Shown here one piece after another: positions 9,442 to 18,408 of a DNA stretch of 64,000 nucleotides (its first letter is position 1; every line of letters starts with the position of its first letter). This DNA comes from Botrimarina mediterranea. GTDB lineage: Bacteria; Planctomycetota; Planctomycetia; Pirellulales; Lacipirellulaceae. Location of the stretch: assembly GCF_007753265.1 (NCBI RefSeq), contig NZ_CP036349.1:3815363-3879362 (forward strand), read 5' to 3'. Position numbers and translations under genes: made by a program. The notes under the pieces are model-generated. The model worked only from the letters and a program-made list of their open reading frames with translations. It had not been told where the DNA came from and ran no database searches.

Positions 9442-9852
9442 TTATTTTCCGTCGATGCTGGCGGCACAATCGCCACTGACACAGCCGGAAGCCTCACCGC
9501 ATTGATAGCCGATCCGGTACGGGATGCAGACGTCGTGCTCCGTCGAGCGACAGCGCAGGCACGGCAATGGCTTCGGGCAGTAATCGTCGCAGAATCGGCG
9601 GCAGTCCACGCACGGCGGGCACGGCAACGGCTTGTGGCAGTAATTGTCGCAGAGCCGACAGCAATCCGCCCGAGGCGGGCACGGGAGGGGCTTCGGGCAG
9701 TAGTCGTCGCAACAATACTTCTGCGGACAGCAGCACTCGCCGCCAAACCAATCGTCCAAGCAAACGCCGAAGATCGCCTGTGACGGCGTTGCCGTCAGCC
9801 ACATCGCCAAGACAAGGCCTAGCGAGCCACCGGACAAACGTTGATTGCGCAT
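9442..9852 (-). CDS. Small secreted cysteine-rich repeat protein
   Basis: A 136-residue protein with a signal peptide (residues 1-26, cleavage after PSQA). The mature part has 23 cysteines in about 110 residues. Three consecutive modules of about 21 residues share the pattern C-D-(D/N)-Y-C-x-K-P-L-P-C (CCDDYCPKPLPC, LCDNYCHKPLPC, FCDDYCPKPLPC), and the DNA shows the same repeats at about 9547-9730. This spacing suggests disulfide-knotted or metal-binding modules outside the cytoplasm. It lies 45 bases downstream of the efflux outer-membrane gene on the same strand and might be cotranscribed. I do not recognise a named family; its function is unknown. Confidence 0.75.
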   Translation of the reverse strand: MRNQRLSGGSLGLVLAMWLTATPSQAIFGVCLDDWFGGECCCPQKYCCDDYCPKPLPCPPRADCCRLCDNYCHKPLPCPPCVDCRRFCDDYCPKPLPCLRCRSTEHDVCIPYRIGYQCGEASGCVSGDCAASIDGK

Positions 9853-9897
9853 GATTGGAGAACTCGTACAACAACGGTATGGCGAGACTTGGGGTGT

Positions 9898-11571
9898 CTA
9901 CTTCGCGGCGAAGACCGGCAGGTTGATCGTCGGTTCCTTGGCTTCCTCTGGCGTCACTTCCGACGGCGCCTCTTCAGCCGGCGTCTCTTCCGCGGGCAAC
10001 GGAGTGGGGACGCTTTCGGCGTCTTCCGCGGGGATGACGACCGGTAGTCGGGTCGGGCCGCCAAGCCGGACCTGCCAGCCGCCGCCGAGCGAGCGGTAGA
10101 TGTCAACGAGACCCTGGGCGATCTGACCCTCGGCGACCGCCTTCGCGTCTTGCTGGTTCACGAGCGCCAGCTCGGCGACGAACACTCGGCCGAAGTCGGT
10201 CTGGCCGCCCTTGTAGAGTTGCTGCACAAGGTCGCTCGATTCGAGCGCCGCGTCCGCACTCTTGGTGAGCGCCTCGGCTTGCTCTTGGTATCGCAGGAAT
10301 GCGGCGATCGCGTCCTCTGCTTCGCGGTGCGCTTCGAGCACCGTCTGTTGGTACTGCGCGACACGCTGCTGAAAGAGAGCATCCTGAGCAGCGACGTTCG
10401 CACGCAGACGGCCGTAGTTGAGGATGTTCCAGGTAAAGCCCGGGCTGATGCTCCCCGTGAAGGCGCTGGTCTGGAACATCCGATTGAACGTCGGCGCCTG
10501 CCAGCCGAGGTTGCCGGTGATCGAGAACGCCGGGTAGAGGTCCGCTTCGGCGATGCCGATGCGCGCGCTCTGCTGGGCGACGAGACGCTCGGCCTGACGG
10601 ACGTCGGGGCGACGCCGCACCAGTTCAGCAGGGATGCCGGCGACGACCTGCTTTGGGGAAGTCGGGATCTTGGCCGGCGACATCGCCAGGAGCGGCGACA
10701 GGTCCTCGGGCGGGCGGCCCATCAGGACGCAGAGTCGGTTGGTCGCCTGCCGGAGTTGCAGCCGCAGTTGCGGGATCAGCGCCTCGGTTTGTGAGAGGTT
10801 TGTCTGCGCCTGGGTCACGTCGAGCTTGCCGGCGGCGCCGCCCTCGAACAGGTCGGTGGCGATACGGAGCGAGCCCGATTGCGACTCGACGTTCTGCTCG
10901 GCGTAGGCGATCCGCTGCTGGAGCGTGCGGATCTCGACATAGGTCGAGGCCACATCCGAGACAAGGATCACGAGCACGTCGTCGTAGGCCTCGACCGAGG
11001 CGTCGAGCTCCGCGTTGGCGGACTCGATCGCGCGGCGGAAGCGGCCCCAGAAGTCGAGTTCCCAGGCAAGCTGCCCGCCCAACTGCCAGATGTCGATCTG
11101 CCCACCGCCAAATCCGGCGCCGCCGAAGCCCGACTCGTCGCTGATCTGCGTGCGGGTGTACGAGCCGGTCGCCTGCTGCTGCTGCGGGAAGAGTCCGCCG
11201 ACGGCGACCTGACGCAGCGCGCGGGCCTCAAGGACACGATAGCCGGCGTCACGGACCGTGAGATTCTCGGCGTACGAGATGCGGATCAGCTCGTCGAGGC
11301 ACGGGTCGTTGAAGACTCCCCACCAATCACGGAGGTCCACCGGTTCGCTCGAGAGCCGCGTATCGCGGGCCTCGACCCATTCGTCGCTTACCGGGACGGC
11401 GGGCTTACAGTAGTTGGGCCCGACCTTGAAGCCGTTGTGGACGTACTCCTTGAAGCTGGTCATGCAGCCCGAGGAGCCGCCGACGGCAACCGCCGCTACG
11501 GCGAGGCACGCGCAGCGGCGCAGGCGCCGGGGCGTTGAGTAACGGCTTGACGGGTACTTGTTGTGGTGCAT
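9898..11571 (-). CDS. RND efflux outer-membrane lipoprotein (NodT/TolC family)
   Basis: A 557-residue outer-membrane channel subunit. A basic N-terminus and hydrophobic stretch end in the lipobox SSGC (Cys36), so it is a lipidated TolC-type factor such as OprM. The body has the two-fold helical repeat (DWWGVFNDPCLDELI near 95; TNRLCVLMGRPPEDL; IPAELVRRRPDVRQAERL). The last 50 residues form an unusual Glu/Pro-rich tail (AEETPAEEAPSEVTPEEAKE). A GGAGG ribosome site precedes the ATG. It is divergent from the MarR-adaptor-pump genes at 11.8-16.9 kb and surely completes that tripartite efflux system. Confidence 0.9.
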   Translation of the reverse strand: MHHNKYPSSRYSTPRRLRRCACLAVAAVAVGGSSGCMTSFKEYVHNGFKVGPNYCKPAVPVSDEWVEARDTRLSSEPVDLRDWWGVFNDPCLDELIRISYAENLTVRDAGYRVLEARALRQVAVGGLFPQQQQATGSYTRTQISDESGFGGAGFGGGQIDIWQLGGQLAWELDFWGRFRRAIESANAELDASVEAYDDVLVILVSDVASTYVEIRTLQQRIAYAEQNVESQSGSLRIATDLFEGGAAGKLDVTQAQTNLSQTEALIPQLRLQLRQATNRLCVLMGRPPEDLSPLLAMSPAKIPTSPKQVVAGIPAELVRRRPDVRQAERLVAQQSARIGIAEADLYPAFSITGNLGWQAPTFNRMFQTSAFTGSISPGFTWNILNYGRLRANVAAQDALFQQRVAQYQQTVLEAHREAEDAIAAFLRYQEQAEALTKSADAALESSDLVQQLYKGGQTDFGRVFVAELALVNQQDAKAVAEGQIAQGLVDIYRSLGGGWQVRLGGPTRLPVVIPAEDAESVPTPLPAEETPAEEAPSEVTPEEAKEPTINLPVFAAK

Positions 11572-11796
11572 TGCGCCTCCCTGCGCGTCGCCTCACGAGG
11601 ATTCTGCGGTCTCTATCGGTCGCCACGGACGCAGCGATCCCACCATTCATCCGCCCTATGCCGCCTTCGCGGCTCCTCCCAGCCTGCCGTTGCCGGCATA
11701 AGACGCAGGGTTTACCACCAGTTCCGCGCGGCCACAGTCGCTGCTAGCGGCTTAGGTCGTCAAGGTTTCCGCAATCGGCCTTGCTTCCGCTGCGTC

Positions 11797-11817
11797 GATG
11801 TCGAATAATTCGATATC
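11797..11817. promoter_or_regulatory. Candidate MarR operator palindrome
   Basis: GATGTCGAAT-A-ATTCGATATC is a 21-base palindrome around a central A with only one mismatched pair (11800/11814). Its size and symmetry fit a MarR-dimer site. It covers the first possible ATG of the marR-type gene and lies in the divergent region between the efflux outer-membrane gene and the regulator, where autoregulation and control of both arms would be expected. Confidence 0.55.
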
Positions 11818-12286
11818 TAACCATTCGGCGTCTAGCAACATCGGAGTCGAGTTGCTCAAGCACAATTTCCAATCCGACGCGGGCTACTGGGTGCACGTAT
11901 GCGCCCACCGCTTCGAATTGCATATGAACGCTCTACTCGCCGACGAGGGGATTTCGTACCGCCAGATGCAGGTCCTTGCTTGGCTCGCCATGGAGGGGGA
12001 CCAGTCCCAGGCGGACCTTTCTCGTTGCATGGGCGTCGAACCCCCCACCGTCGTGTCGGTCATCGACCGCATGGAGCGCGACGGCCTCATCGAGCGCAAG
12101 GCGTGTCCCGACGACCGCCGCAAGCGGATCATCAGCCCCACCGAGAGGGCGCTACCCGTGTGGGAACGGATCATCGGCTGCGCGAAACGCATCAATCAAC
12201 GGGCCACGAAGGGCCTCACGAAGAGTGAGATTGCGACGCTCCGTTCGCTGCTTGAGCGGGTTCACACGAACCTTGAGGGCGACTAA
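11798..12286 (+). CDS. MarR-family transcriptional regulator
   Basis: A protein of up to 162 residues with a winged helix-turn-helix. ISYRQMQVLAWLAMEGDQSQADLSRCMGVEPPTVVSVIDRME contains the recognition helices and DGLIERKACPDDRRKRII is the beta-wing with its conserved Asp-Arg-Arg. It probably represses the RND efflux genes next to it. The start is uncertain. The ATG at 11798 has no ribosome site and overlaps the palindrome 11797-11817, whereas TTG at 11852 follows GGAG with five bases of spacing and would give 144 residues beginning LLKHNFQ. If TTG is right the palindrome is wholly in the promoter region. Confidence 0.85.
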   Translation: MSNNSISNHSASSNIGVELLKHNFQSDAGYWVHVCAHRFELHMNALLADEGISYRQMQVLAWLAMEGDQSQADLSRCMGVEPPTVVSVIDRMERDGLIERKACPDDRRKRIISPTERALPVWERIIGCAKRINQRATKGLTKSEIATLRSLLERVHTNLEGD

Positions 12287-12386
12287 CGGCTCCCAGTGGT
12301 CCCTCGCATCAACGATCAAACCCAAATCCCCCCCAACCATTACTGTGCCTAGCCGGCTCGTGCACTGGCCCCGTGGTGTGAACGTT

Positions 12387-13565
12387 ATGAAGTCGATTCC
12401 CAATGTCGTGCTTTCGGGCGTGCTGATTCTGCTAGCTGCGGGCTGTGAGAAGCCCAACACCTACGCGCCGCCCCCGCCGCCGAAGGTGACCGTCGCCACG
12501 CCGCTGTCGCAGCGGGTGCAGGAGTACTACTCCACGGTCGCTCAGACCCGTGCAATGAACCGCGTCGAGTTGCGGGCCCGCGTGAACGGCTACCTCAACA
12601 GCGTCCAGTTCCGCGACGGCGACACGGTCCAGCAGGGGCAGCTGCTGTTCGAGATCGATCGCGCGCCGTTCGAGGCGACGTTGCGCTCGGCGATGGCGAC
12701 GCTGTCGAAAGCGAAGGCGCAGCTCGAGCTCTCCGATCGCCAACTCGCCCGCACCGAACCGCTGGTGACGCGGCAAGCGGTCAGCCAGAACGAACTCGAC
12801 GAGATCATCGCCCAGCAAGCCGCCGCTGCTGCCGATGTACAGGCCGCCGAGGCGGCAGTCCGGGAAGCCGAGCTGAATCTCAACTACACGGAGATCCGTG
12901 CGCCGTTTACGGGCAGGATTGGCCGTCGGATGGTGGACCCGGGCAACCTCGTGCAGCCGGGCGAGACCTTGCTGGCGACACTTGAGTCGATCGATCCGAT
13001 CCACGCCTATTTCACCCTGAGCGAGTCCGACCTACTGCGTTTCCTCGAGATGCGGCGTACGGGCGAGATCCCTAGCGACCCTGAGGGGCGGACTCCAATC
13101 GAACTCGCCATCGGCGATAGCGATCATTACGCCTACCAGGGCTACATCGACTTCAGCGAGTTCGGCGTTGATCCACAGACCGGCACGACCGAGCGGCGTG
13201 GCATCTTCCCCAACGCCGATGGCTCACTCCGTCCGGGGCTGTTTGTTCACATCCGCTACCCGATTGGCGGGCCACAAGAACGTCTGCTGATCGACGACAG
13301 CGCGATCGGCTCGGACCAGCGTGGCGACTACGTGCTGGTGGTCGGGCCCGAGAAGAAAGTCGAGTACCGCCCCGTGACGCTCGGCACGCTTTACGGCAAG
13401 GAGCGTGTGATCCTCAAGGGAATCGACGCAAGTGACCAAGTCGTGGTCGAGGGCTTGCAGCGTGCGCGACCCGGCGCCGAGGTTGTCCCCGAACTCCGCC
13501 CAGCCCCCGACGCCGACGCTCAGGCCATCAAGCAGGCCGCTTGGTCGGCGCCCGTCACCCGCTAG
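12387..13565 (+). CDS. RND efflux periplasmic adaptor lipoprotein
   Basis: A 392-residue membrane-fusion protein of the AcrA/MexA type. MKSIPNVVLSGVLILLAAGC gives a lipoprotein signal with Cys20. The lipoyl half-motifs (VELRARVNGYLNSVQFRDGD and LNYTEIRAPFTGRIGRRMVD) surround an alpha-hairpin of about residues 100-150, and a beta-barrel and membrane-proximal domain follow (GTLYGKERVILKGI). It links the inner-membrane pump to the outer-membrane channel. It lies 100 bases after the MarR gene and 209 bases before the pump gene; a palindromic repeat (13606-13733) separates the last two. The 137 codons upstream of this ATG in the same frame are a shadow of the MarR gene. Confidence 0.9.
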   Translation: MKSIPNVVLSGVLILLAAGCEKPNTYAPPPPPKVTVATPLSQRVQEYYSTVAQTRAMNRVELRARVNGYLNSVQFRDGDTVQQGQLLFEIDRAPFEATLRSAMATLSKAKAQLELSDRQLARTEPLVTRQAVSQNELDEIIAQQAAAAADVQAAEAAVREAELNLNYTEIRAPFTGRIGRRMVDPGNLVQPGETLLATLESIDPIHAYFTLSESDLLRFLEMRRTGEIPSDPEGRTPIELAIGDSDHYAYQGYIDFSEFGVDPQTGTTERRGIFPNADGSLRPGLFVHIRYPIGGPQERLLIDDSAIGSDQRGDYVLVVGPEKKVEYRPVTLGTLYGKERVILKGIDASDQVVVEGLQRARPGAEVVPELRPAPDADAQAIKQAAWSAPVTR

Positions 13566-13605
13566 CGGCTACGCGCCCCCACAACTAATCAAGCAAAGAC
13601 CTTTT

Positions 13606-13733
13606 GAACCACGAAGGAACGAAGGAACAAAGAGAGCTGCGACTAACGCGAATCGAAACGAATGACCGTTTCGTTCTGCTTGCGATCTCATCGTTTTCGT
13701 TTCTTACCTTCGTTCCTTTGTTCCTTTGTGGTT
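13606..13733. repeat. Inverted-repeat element, family K (GAAGGAAC units)
   Basis: The left arm AACCACGAAGGAACGAAGGA (continuing AC, AAAG) is matched by a right arm that is its near reverse complement and ends CTTTGTGGTT. The arms are built from GAAGGAAC-like tandem units. The inner 70 bases carry a weaker second inverted repeat (CGAAACGAATG against TTTCG). It sits inside an operon, between the adaptor and pump genes, and could form a large mRNA hairpin there. Confidence 0.8.
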
Positions 13734-13774
13734 AACAAATAACCGCCCCTTCGCGGCGCCCCGAGATCAACGGC

Positions 13775-16700
13775 ATGCTGTCCAAGTTCTTTATCGAACG
13801 CCCCGTCTTCGCCAACGTGATCGCCGTGATCACGATGCTGATCGGCGCCGTCGCCCTCTGGAACCTGCCGATCGAGCAGTACCCGGAGATCACGCCCCCA
13901 ACGGTGCGCGTCTCGACGAGCTTCCCCGGAGCGAACGCCACCACGGTGGCCGACACCGTCGCCTCACCGATCGAGCAGCAGGTGAACGGCGTCGAGAACA
14001 TGCTCTACATGCAGTCGACGAGCTCGGGCGACGGCTCTTACTCGTTGACGGTGACCTTCGAGATCGGCACGAATCTCGACGACGCCCAGGTCCAGGTGCA
14101 GAACCGCGTGGCGATCGCCGAGCCGCAACTCCCGGAAGACGTCCGCCGCCAGGGCGTCACGGTCAAGAAGCAGTCGACGAACATCATCCTCGTGGTCTCG
14201 CTCACCAGCGACGACCCGAGCATGGACACGCTCTATCTGTCGAACTACGCATCGCTGAGACTGCGAGACGAACTGAGCCGCATCCAGGGCGTCGGCGAGG
14301 TGACCGTCTTCGGCACCGCCAATTACAGCATGCGGGTGTGGCTCAACCCAGAGAAGCTCAAGGCGCGCGGGATGACGGCGCAGGACGTAGTGCTCGCCAT
14401 GGCCGAGCAGAATGTCCAGGTCGCGGCCGGGCAGATCGGCCAGCCCCCCACGCCCGAAGGCCAGCAGTTCCAGTACTCGGTCACCACCCAGGGCCGGTTC
14501 AGCACGGTCGAGCAGTTCGAGAACATCATCGTCAAGAGCGGCGCAGGCACCCGGCTGGTCTACCTCAAGGACGTGGCGGACGTCGAACTCGGCAGCCAGT
14601 CGTACGACCAGTTTACCGAGCGTGAAGGGAGCCCCAACGCCAACATCGGCATCTATCAGCTGCCGGGCGCCAACGCGCTGCAGGTGGCCGAAGACGTCAA
14701 GAAGACAATGGAGAGGATCCGTCGAGACTTCCCCGACGGGATGGAGTACACGGTCCCGCTCGACACGACACTGTTCGTCGAAGCCTCGGTGCACGAGGTC
14801 TACAAGACGCTGTTCGAGGCGGGCATCCTCGTCCTCGCGGTGATCCTCGTCTTCTTGCAAGACTGGCGCGCCGTGCTAATCCCTGCGACCACGGTGCCGG
14901 TGACCATCATCGGCGCCTTCGCGGCGATGGCGATGCTTGGCTTCTCGATCAACATGCTCACGTTGTTCGGCTTGATCTTGGCGATCGGCATTGTCGTGGA
15001 CGACGCGATCGTCGTCGTCGAGAACGCGGTGCACCACATCGAACGCGGCGAGCCTCCCAAGGAAGCGACCATCCGCGCGATGTCCGAAGTGCTCGGGCCG
15101 ATCATGGGCATCACCCTGGTGCTGCTGGCCGTGTTCATCCCGGCGTCGATGCTCGGCGGCATCACGGGGCAACTCTACCGACAGTTCGCCCTCACGATCG
15201 CGGCGACGGCGATCGTCAGCGCCATCAACGCCGTCTCACTCAAGCCCGCCCAGTGCGCCCTGTGGCTGCGGCCGGTGCGGAAGGAGAAGATGTTCCTCTT
15301 CCGCTGGTTCGAAGCCGTCTACAGCTTCTTCGAGCGCATCTATCTGGCGATTATCAAGCAACTGGTGAAGGTGACGATCCTCGGGCTGCTCGTCTTCGCG
15401 ATGCTCGTAGCCGGCACAGCGTGGTGGTACACGCGCCTGCCCACTGGCTTCATCCCCACTGAGGACCAGGGCTACATCCTCATGGCGGTGCAGTTGCCCG
15501 ACGCCGCGTCGCAAGAGCGTACGCGCGACGTGATGGCGCAGATCGACGAGATTCTCGCCGAGACCGAAGGGATCGATAGCTGGATCACGATCGGCGGCCT
15601 GTCCATCATGGACAACTCCAGCGCGCCGAATGCCGGCACCGTGTTCGCGTCGTTCACCGACTTCGAGGAACGCGGGGAGCAAGGGCTTTCGCAGGACAAG
15701 ATCGTCGGCTCGATCCAGATGCGTCTAGCCGGCATCCGTGAGGCGGTCGCCTTCGCCGTTGTGCCGCCGGCGATCCGCGGCCTCGGCGTGCGTGGCGGCT
15801 TTGACATGCAGGTCGAGGACCAGGGCTCCGTCGGCCTCGCGGCTCTGCAATCGGCCGCTCAGGCGGTGGTCGAGAACGCCAACGGTCAGTCGGCGCTGGC
15901 CGGCGTGCGATCGTCGTTCCGACCGGGCGTGCCGCAGCTGCGGGTCGATATCGACCGTGTCAAAGCCCAGACCCTCAACGTGCCGCTCAGCAACATCTTC
16001 AGCACGCTGCAGGCCTATCTCGGCTCGGCGTACGTCAACGACTTCAACAAATTCGGCCGCACGTACCAGGTGCGCGTCCAAGCGGCGAAGGAGTTCCGCC
16101 TCGCCGCCGACGACATCCGCAAGCTCGAGGTCCGCAACAAGAACGGCCAAATGTTGCCTCTAGGATCGCTGGTCTCGGTGCATCGCACGCTCGGGCCGCA
16201 GGTGATCAACCGCTACAACCTCTATCCGGCCGCAACCGTCACGGGCGAAGCGGCGCCGGGGCACAGCTCGGGCGACGCCCTGCGGATCATGGAGCAGCTC
16301 GCCAGCCAGACGATGCCCGTCGGCGTCAACTACGAGTGGACCGGCATGGCCTACCAAGAGAAAAAGGTGGGCGGCGAGGCGATCTTCATCTTCGCGATCG
16401 CCATCCTGCTGGTGTACTTGGTGCTCGCCGCCCAGTACGAGAGCTGGGTCCTGCCGATCGCGGTGATCCTCGTGGTGCCGCTGGGCCTCTTGGGGGCGGT
16501 GGCGGCGGTGGCGATCCGTGGGTTCGATAACAACGTCTACACGCAGATCGGCATCGTGCTGATCATCGCGCTGGCGAGTAAGAACGCGATCCTCATCGTC
16601 GAGTTCGCCCGCGACCTCCGCCGCGACGGAGCGTCGATCATCGACGCCGCCATCCGCGCGGCGGGGATGCGGTTCCGGCCGATCATTATGACCTCGTTTG

Positions 16701-16930
16701 CGTTCATCCTTGGCGTGACGCCGCTAGTGTTCGCCAACGGCCCCGGCGCCGCTGGCCAGCAGGCGCTCGGCACAGCGGTGTTCGGCGGCATGATCGCCGC
16801 GACGATCCTGGCCGTCTTCTTCATCCCGATCTTCTACGTCGTGTTCCAACGCATCGACGAGTACTTCCGCGGCGCGCCGGTCAAGCCGAGCGAGAGCGTC
16901 ACCGTCGGACAGACAGCGCCTTCGCACTGA
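13775..16930 (+). CDS. RND multidrug efflux pump, HAE1 family
   Basis: A 1051-residue inner-membrane proton antiporter like AcrB/MexB, the usual family length. The N-terminus MLSKFFIERPVFANVIAVIT is the first helix. GIVVDDAIVVVENA in helix 4 has the proton-relay pair Asp409-Asp410. Repeated helix clusters occur at about 340-560 and 870-1030, with two large periplasmic loops between. It forms the pump of a tripartite system with the adaptor upstream and the NodT-type channel at 9898-11571. The substrate is not predictable; the MarR regulator suggests aromatic or drug-like compounds. Confidence 0.95.
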   Translation: MLSKFFIERPVFANVIAVITMLIGAVALWNLPIEQYPEITPPTVRVSTSFPGANATTVADTVASPIEQQVNGVENMLYMQSTSSGDGSYSLTVTFEIGTNLDDAQVQVQNRVAIAEPQLPEDVRRQGVTVKKQSTNIILVVSLTSDDPSMDTLYLSNYASLRLRDELSRIQGVGEVTVFGTANYSMRVWLNPEKLKARGMTAQDVVLAMAEQNVQVAAGQIGQPPTPEGQQFQYSVTTQGRFSTVEQFENIIVKSGAGTRLVYLKDVADVELGSQSYDQFTEREGSPNANIGIYQLPGANALQVAEDVKKTMERIRRDFPDGMEYTVPLDTTLFVEASVHEVYKTLFEAGILVLAVILVFLQDWRAVLIPATTVPVTIIGAFAAMAMLGFSINMLTLFGLILAIGIVVDDAIVVVENAVHHIERGEPPKEATIRAMSEVLGPIMGITLVLLAVFIPASMLGGITGQLYRQFALTIAATAIVSAINAVSLKPAQCALWLRPVRKEKMFLFRWFEAVYSFFERIYLAIIKQLVKVTILGLLVFAMLVAGTAWWYTRLPTGFIPTEDQGYILMAVQLPDAASQERTRDVMAQIDEILAETEGIDSWITIGGLSIMDNSSAPNAGTVFASFTDFEERGEQGLSQDKIVGSIQMRLAGIREAVAFAVVPPAIRGLGVRGGFDMQVEDQGSVGLAALQSAAQAVVENANGQSALAGVRSSFRPGVPQLRVDIDRVKAQTLNVPLSNIFSTLQAYLGSAYVNDFNKFGRTYQVRVQAAKEFRLAADDIRKLEVRNKNGQMLPLGSLVSVHRTLGPQVINRYNLYPAATVTGEAAPGHSSGDALRIMEQLASQTMPVGVNYEWTGMAYQEKKVGGEAIFIFAIAILLVYLVLAAQYESWVLPIAVILVVPLGLLGAVAAVAIRGFDNNVYTQIGIVLIIALASKNAILIVEFARDLRRDGASIIDAAIRAAGMRFRPIIMTSFAFILGVTPLVFANGPGAAGQQALGTAVFGGMIAATILAVFFIPIFYVVFQRIDEYFRGAPVKPSESVTVGQTAPSH

Positions 16931-16966
16931 ATCACCAGGACGCGTTCTCTGGCAGCGAATTTTATT

Positions 16967-17059
16967 AACACGACGGGCACGACGAACACGACGGCCTTTC
17001 ACTGGGGCGTACGTTGCCTCGCCAAACAGGCCGTCGTGTCCTTCGTGCCCGTCGTGGTT
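16967..17059. repeat. Inverted-repeat element, family L (CACGACGGG units)
   Basis: The left arm AACACGACGGGCACGACGAA (then CACGACGGCCT) is answered by a right arm AGGCCGTCGTGTCCTTCGTG (then CCCGTCGTGGTT), a near-perfect 31-base inverted repeat with a 30-base loop. It begins 37 bases after the pump stop codon. The rest of the 354-base gap to 17285 shows no gene. Confidence 0.85.
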
Positions 17060-17284
17060 CCACTTCTCGGCAGCGCAGAATCGGTCTCATCGGTTTGGCG
17101 CGCGGAATGCATTTCTTCCGCTCGATCACCCTAAGACGCCCTCTTCGCCCCACGAACTGAACGCCGCGCCGCCAGCTGGACTTTGTTGCTGGCGGGCGTT
17201 CGGTCAGGGTGGCTTTGCGGGAAACAACTCGTCGGAACACGAATTCGACTCTTCCGCGGAACGGAACCAAGAGAGCCCACTACT

Positions 17285-17482
17285 GTGAAAATTGTTGACT
17301 GCGTGACCTGTGGCGGACCCTGCGAACCCTCCCATGTGCAAGGCCGCTCGCGCGAAGCCGATCGCCGCCCCACTCGGGTCTACTACAGCTGTCCGCTATG
17401 TGGGGTGGGCTATCGAGAGACCTCGGGGGACTCCAGCCGCCGCGTCGCTGCACAGTTAGCGGCGGTGAATGGTCTGCGATGA
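17285..17482 (+). CDS. Small zinc-ribbon protein, unknown function
   Basis: A 65-residue reading frame starting at GTG (VKIVDCVTCGGPCE). Two Cys-x-x-Cys knuckles (CVTC and CPLC) separated by about 35 residues would bind one zinc ion, as in rubredoxin-like ribbons. The sequence between is basic (SREADRRPTRVYYSCP). The 34 codons upstream in frame have no coding character. No partner is evident; the next gene, also a zinc-ribbon protein, begins 88 bases downstream in the same direction. Small size and lack of a recognised family keep confidence moderate. Confidence 0.5.
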   Translation: MKIVDCVTCGGPCEPSHVQGRSREADRRPTRVYYSCPLCGVGYRETSGDSSRRVAAQLAAVNGLR

Positions 17483-17569
17483 GGGCATAAAGGTTCGAGT
17501 CGGCGCGCATGACGCCTAAGGGGGAGTTACCATCAGGGATGGCCCCCTGCCCTGCGAGCGTCCCCGCCG

Positions 17570-18295
17570 ATGTCGATCAAAGTCGCCTGCCTCGAATGCA
17601 ACCGTGTCTACGAGATCCCCGATACCGCTGCCGGGCGGAAGGGGAAGTGCGAGTGCGGCGCGGTGCTCAACGTGCCGGCGAAGCCGACGCCGGTCTCCGA
17701 TAAGCCTCGGCCGCCTCGGACGCTCGAAGAAGCGGCAGCGATCGCGGAGAAGCAGCGCGAGCCCGTCTACGATCCCGCAGGAATCGCCGAGCTGGCGGAC
17801 CAGTCTCGCAAGGCCCGCAACGCCGAGGCCGCGGAACTCCCCGAGCCCGACATTTACGCAGACGGGGCCACGCCCCCGCCTTTGCCACCGGCCGAACAAA
17901 ACAGCGCCGATGGCGAACCGCCCGCGTTGACGCCGCCGCCACTGCCGGCATTCGATTCGAGTCCGCCGGCGCCGCGGCAAGGTCCGGCAGTGGTTAGGAA
18001 CTACGGCAATCTCCGTCGGCTATGTGGGGTACTGCGGCTTCAAGCCACGATCGTCCTGTGGGTGTCGATTCTCTCGGCAGTGCTGATCGTTATCGCTGCG
18101 ATTGCTTCTACGGGCGATCAGATCACCGCCGCAATAAGCAGCGGCCTATGGGCTAGATTTTTCGCGATCGTCGTATTTCCCATCATCAGCGTCGCGATCG
18201 ATCTAGCGATCGGCTTCACAATCTATGTGCTGCTCAACGCCATCGCCGAGTTCCTCTACGTCCAGATGGACATCGAAGAGAACACCCGCCACTAA
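17570..18295 (+). CDS. Zinc-ribbon membrane protein, unknown function
   Basis: A 241-residue protein. The N-terminus SIKVACLECNRVYEIPD with CECGAVLNVP is a Cys4 zinc ribbon of the MJ0042/prokaryotic type (C-x2-C, C-x-C). Residues 40-140 are a low-complexity Pro/Ala/Glu-rich linker. Two hydrophobic segments at about 158-180 (ATIVLWVSILSAVLIVIAAI) and 198-230 would anchor it in the inner membrane, leaving the ribbon in the cytoplasm. Such architectures are common in planctomycetes but no function is established. It ends 14 bases before repeat A1. Confidence 0.75.
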   Translation: MSIKVACLECNRVYEIPDTAAGRKGKCECGAVLNVPAKPTPVSDKPRPPRTLEEAAAIAEKQREPVYDPAGIAELADQSRKARNAEAAELPEPDIYADGATPPPLPPAEQNSADGEPPALTPPPLPAFDSSPPAPRQGPAVVRNYGNLRRLCGVLRLQATIVLWVSILSAVLIVIAAIASTGDQITAAISSGLWARFFAIVVFPIISVAIDLAIGFTIYVLLNAIAEFLYVQMDIEENTRH

Positions 18296-18308
18296 GCACG
18301 TAATCTAG

Positions 18309-18383
18309 GAACCGGACGCTAAGGCGTGCCGGCTGATTGTGGCGCCAGACGCCCATTAGCCGCGGGGCCTTAGCCCCCGGTTC
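18309..18383. repeat. Inverted-repeat element, family A, copy 1
   Basis: A 75-base palindromic element. GAACCGGACGCTAAGGCGTG opens it and GGGGCCTTAGCCCCCGGTTC closes it, pairing imperfectly over about 29 bases through GGCTGAT/ATTAGCC. It fills the gap between two convergent genes. Closely similar copies lie at 26541-26613 and, inverted, 56451-56524. Confidence 0.85.
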
Positions 18384-18408
18384 TCTACTCAATGCCACGC
18401 TCTCAAAA

